A DNA stretch of 33,474 nucleotides, taken from Sphingomonas bacterium. Lineage in GTDB: Bacteria > Pseudomonadota > Alphaproteobacteria > Sphingomonadales > Sphingomonadaceae. Position 1 is the stretch's first letter; every line of letters starts with the position of its first letter. Location of the stretch: the NCBI RefSeq assembly GCF_028293085.1, contig NZ_JAQGLC010000398.1, forward strand, positions 1 through 33,474, read 5' to 3'. The notes under the pieces are model-generated. The model was not told the origin of the DNA. It was given only the letters and a program-made list of their open reading frames with translations, and did not search any database. Below, in pieces: positions 33,365 through 33,474 of the stretch. The position numbers and the translations under genes are program-made.

Positions 33365-33474
33365 TTGAACCAGCCGCCGCCTCGAGGGCAGCGAAGCGTT
33401 GCGACCATCAAGGATGTCGCGCGCAAGGCCGGGGTGTCGGCGATGACGGTTTCCCGCGTTCTCAACGGGGAAAA
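33365..33474 (+). CDS. LacI-family transcriptional regulator 2, partial (C-terminus beyond window)
   Basis: The first 36 codons are visible, from a TTG at 33365 that has a GAGGAG ribosome binding site eight bases before it. They encode a short leader and a clear LacI helix-turn-helix (TIKDVARKAGVSAMTVSRVLNG). It is related to, but different from, the regulator just upstream. The gap to the first LacI gene is 25 bases, so the two are in tandem and probably co-transcribed. The target and ligand cannot be seen. Confidence 0.85.
   Translation, partial: MNQPPPRGQRSVATIKDVARKAGVSAMTVSRVLNGE

Overview
The window looks like a chromosomal segment of a high-GC sphingomonad (Sphingomonadales, Alphaproteobacteria). 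The evidence is the yfgM-bamB-der cluster with a CCCCGGA-type palindrome of the kind common in sphingomonad intergenic DNA, a DUF2336 protein, a TonB-dependent receptor of the Xanthomonas/Caulobacter type followed by tryptophan-halogenase-like, SapC and cupin-like genes, and pervasive ATGA start/stop overlaps. No tRNA, rRNA, CRISPR array, transposase or phage gene was seen.

Left part (1-6.3 kb): signalling and cell-organisation genes. A PAS sensor-kinase-like protein (cut by the window edge) overlaps a DUF2336 gene. Next come a membrane protein with a nucleotidyltransferase-like N-terminus, a small Hpt-like protein, a 767-residue two-helix membrane protein with a very long helical tail, and a normal Hpt protein. 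Two of the phosphorelay-like proteins have lost the residue that would carry the phosphate (Gln at the H-box, Ala at the Hpt site).

Middle (6.4-14.5 kb): housekeeping and small accessory genes. These are der, bamB and a YfgM-like gene, panB, an operon of two related membrane proteins plus an XRE regulator, two paralogous four-helix membrane proteins, a DUF427 protein, a YffB/ArsC-like protein and a YpeA-like acetyltransferase.

Right part (14.5-33.5 kb): a carbohydrate-utilisation region that best fits beta-glucan. From left to right it holds a subclass B3 metallo-beta-lactamase-like gene and a serine hydrolase (leftward), then a GH16 endo-glucanase, a DUF6445-like gene broken at a run of nine C, and a large beta-helix (GH55-like) protein. 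After a repeat-rich 370 bp gap come an MFS transporter and a GH3 beta-glucosidase (leftward). A large TonB-dependent receptor, halogenase 1, SapC, a cupin/JmjC-like oxygenase, halogenase 2 and a LacI regulator follow (rightward), and a second LacI gene runs off the end.

The two divergent promoter regions of this right part, 7.5 kb apart, share an exact 14-bp sequence (TTGATAACGTTCAC) inside a palindrome of form TTGnnAACGTTnnCAA, which is a typical LacI-family operator. I infer one regulon. The outer-membrane receptor imports glucan fragments made by secreted GH16/GH55-like enzymes, GH3 trims them, the MFS protein moves sugar inward, and LacI senses the product. The role of the halogenase/SapC/cupin genes is the main unknown.
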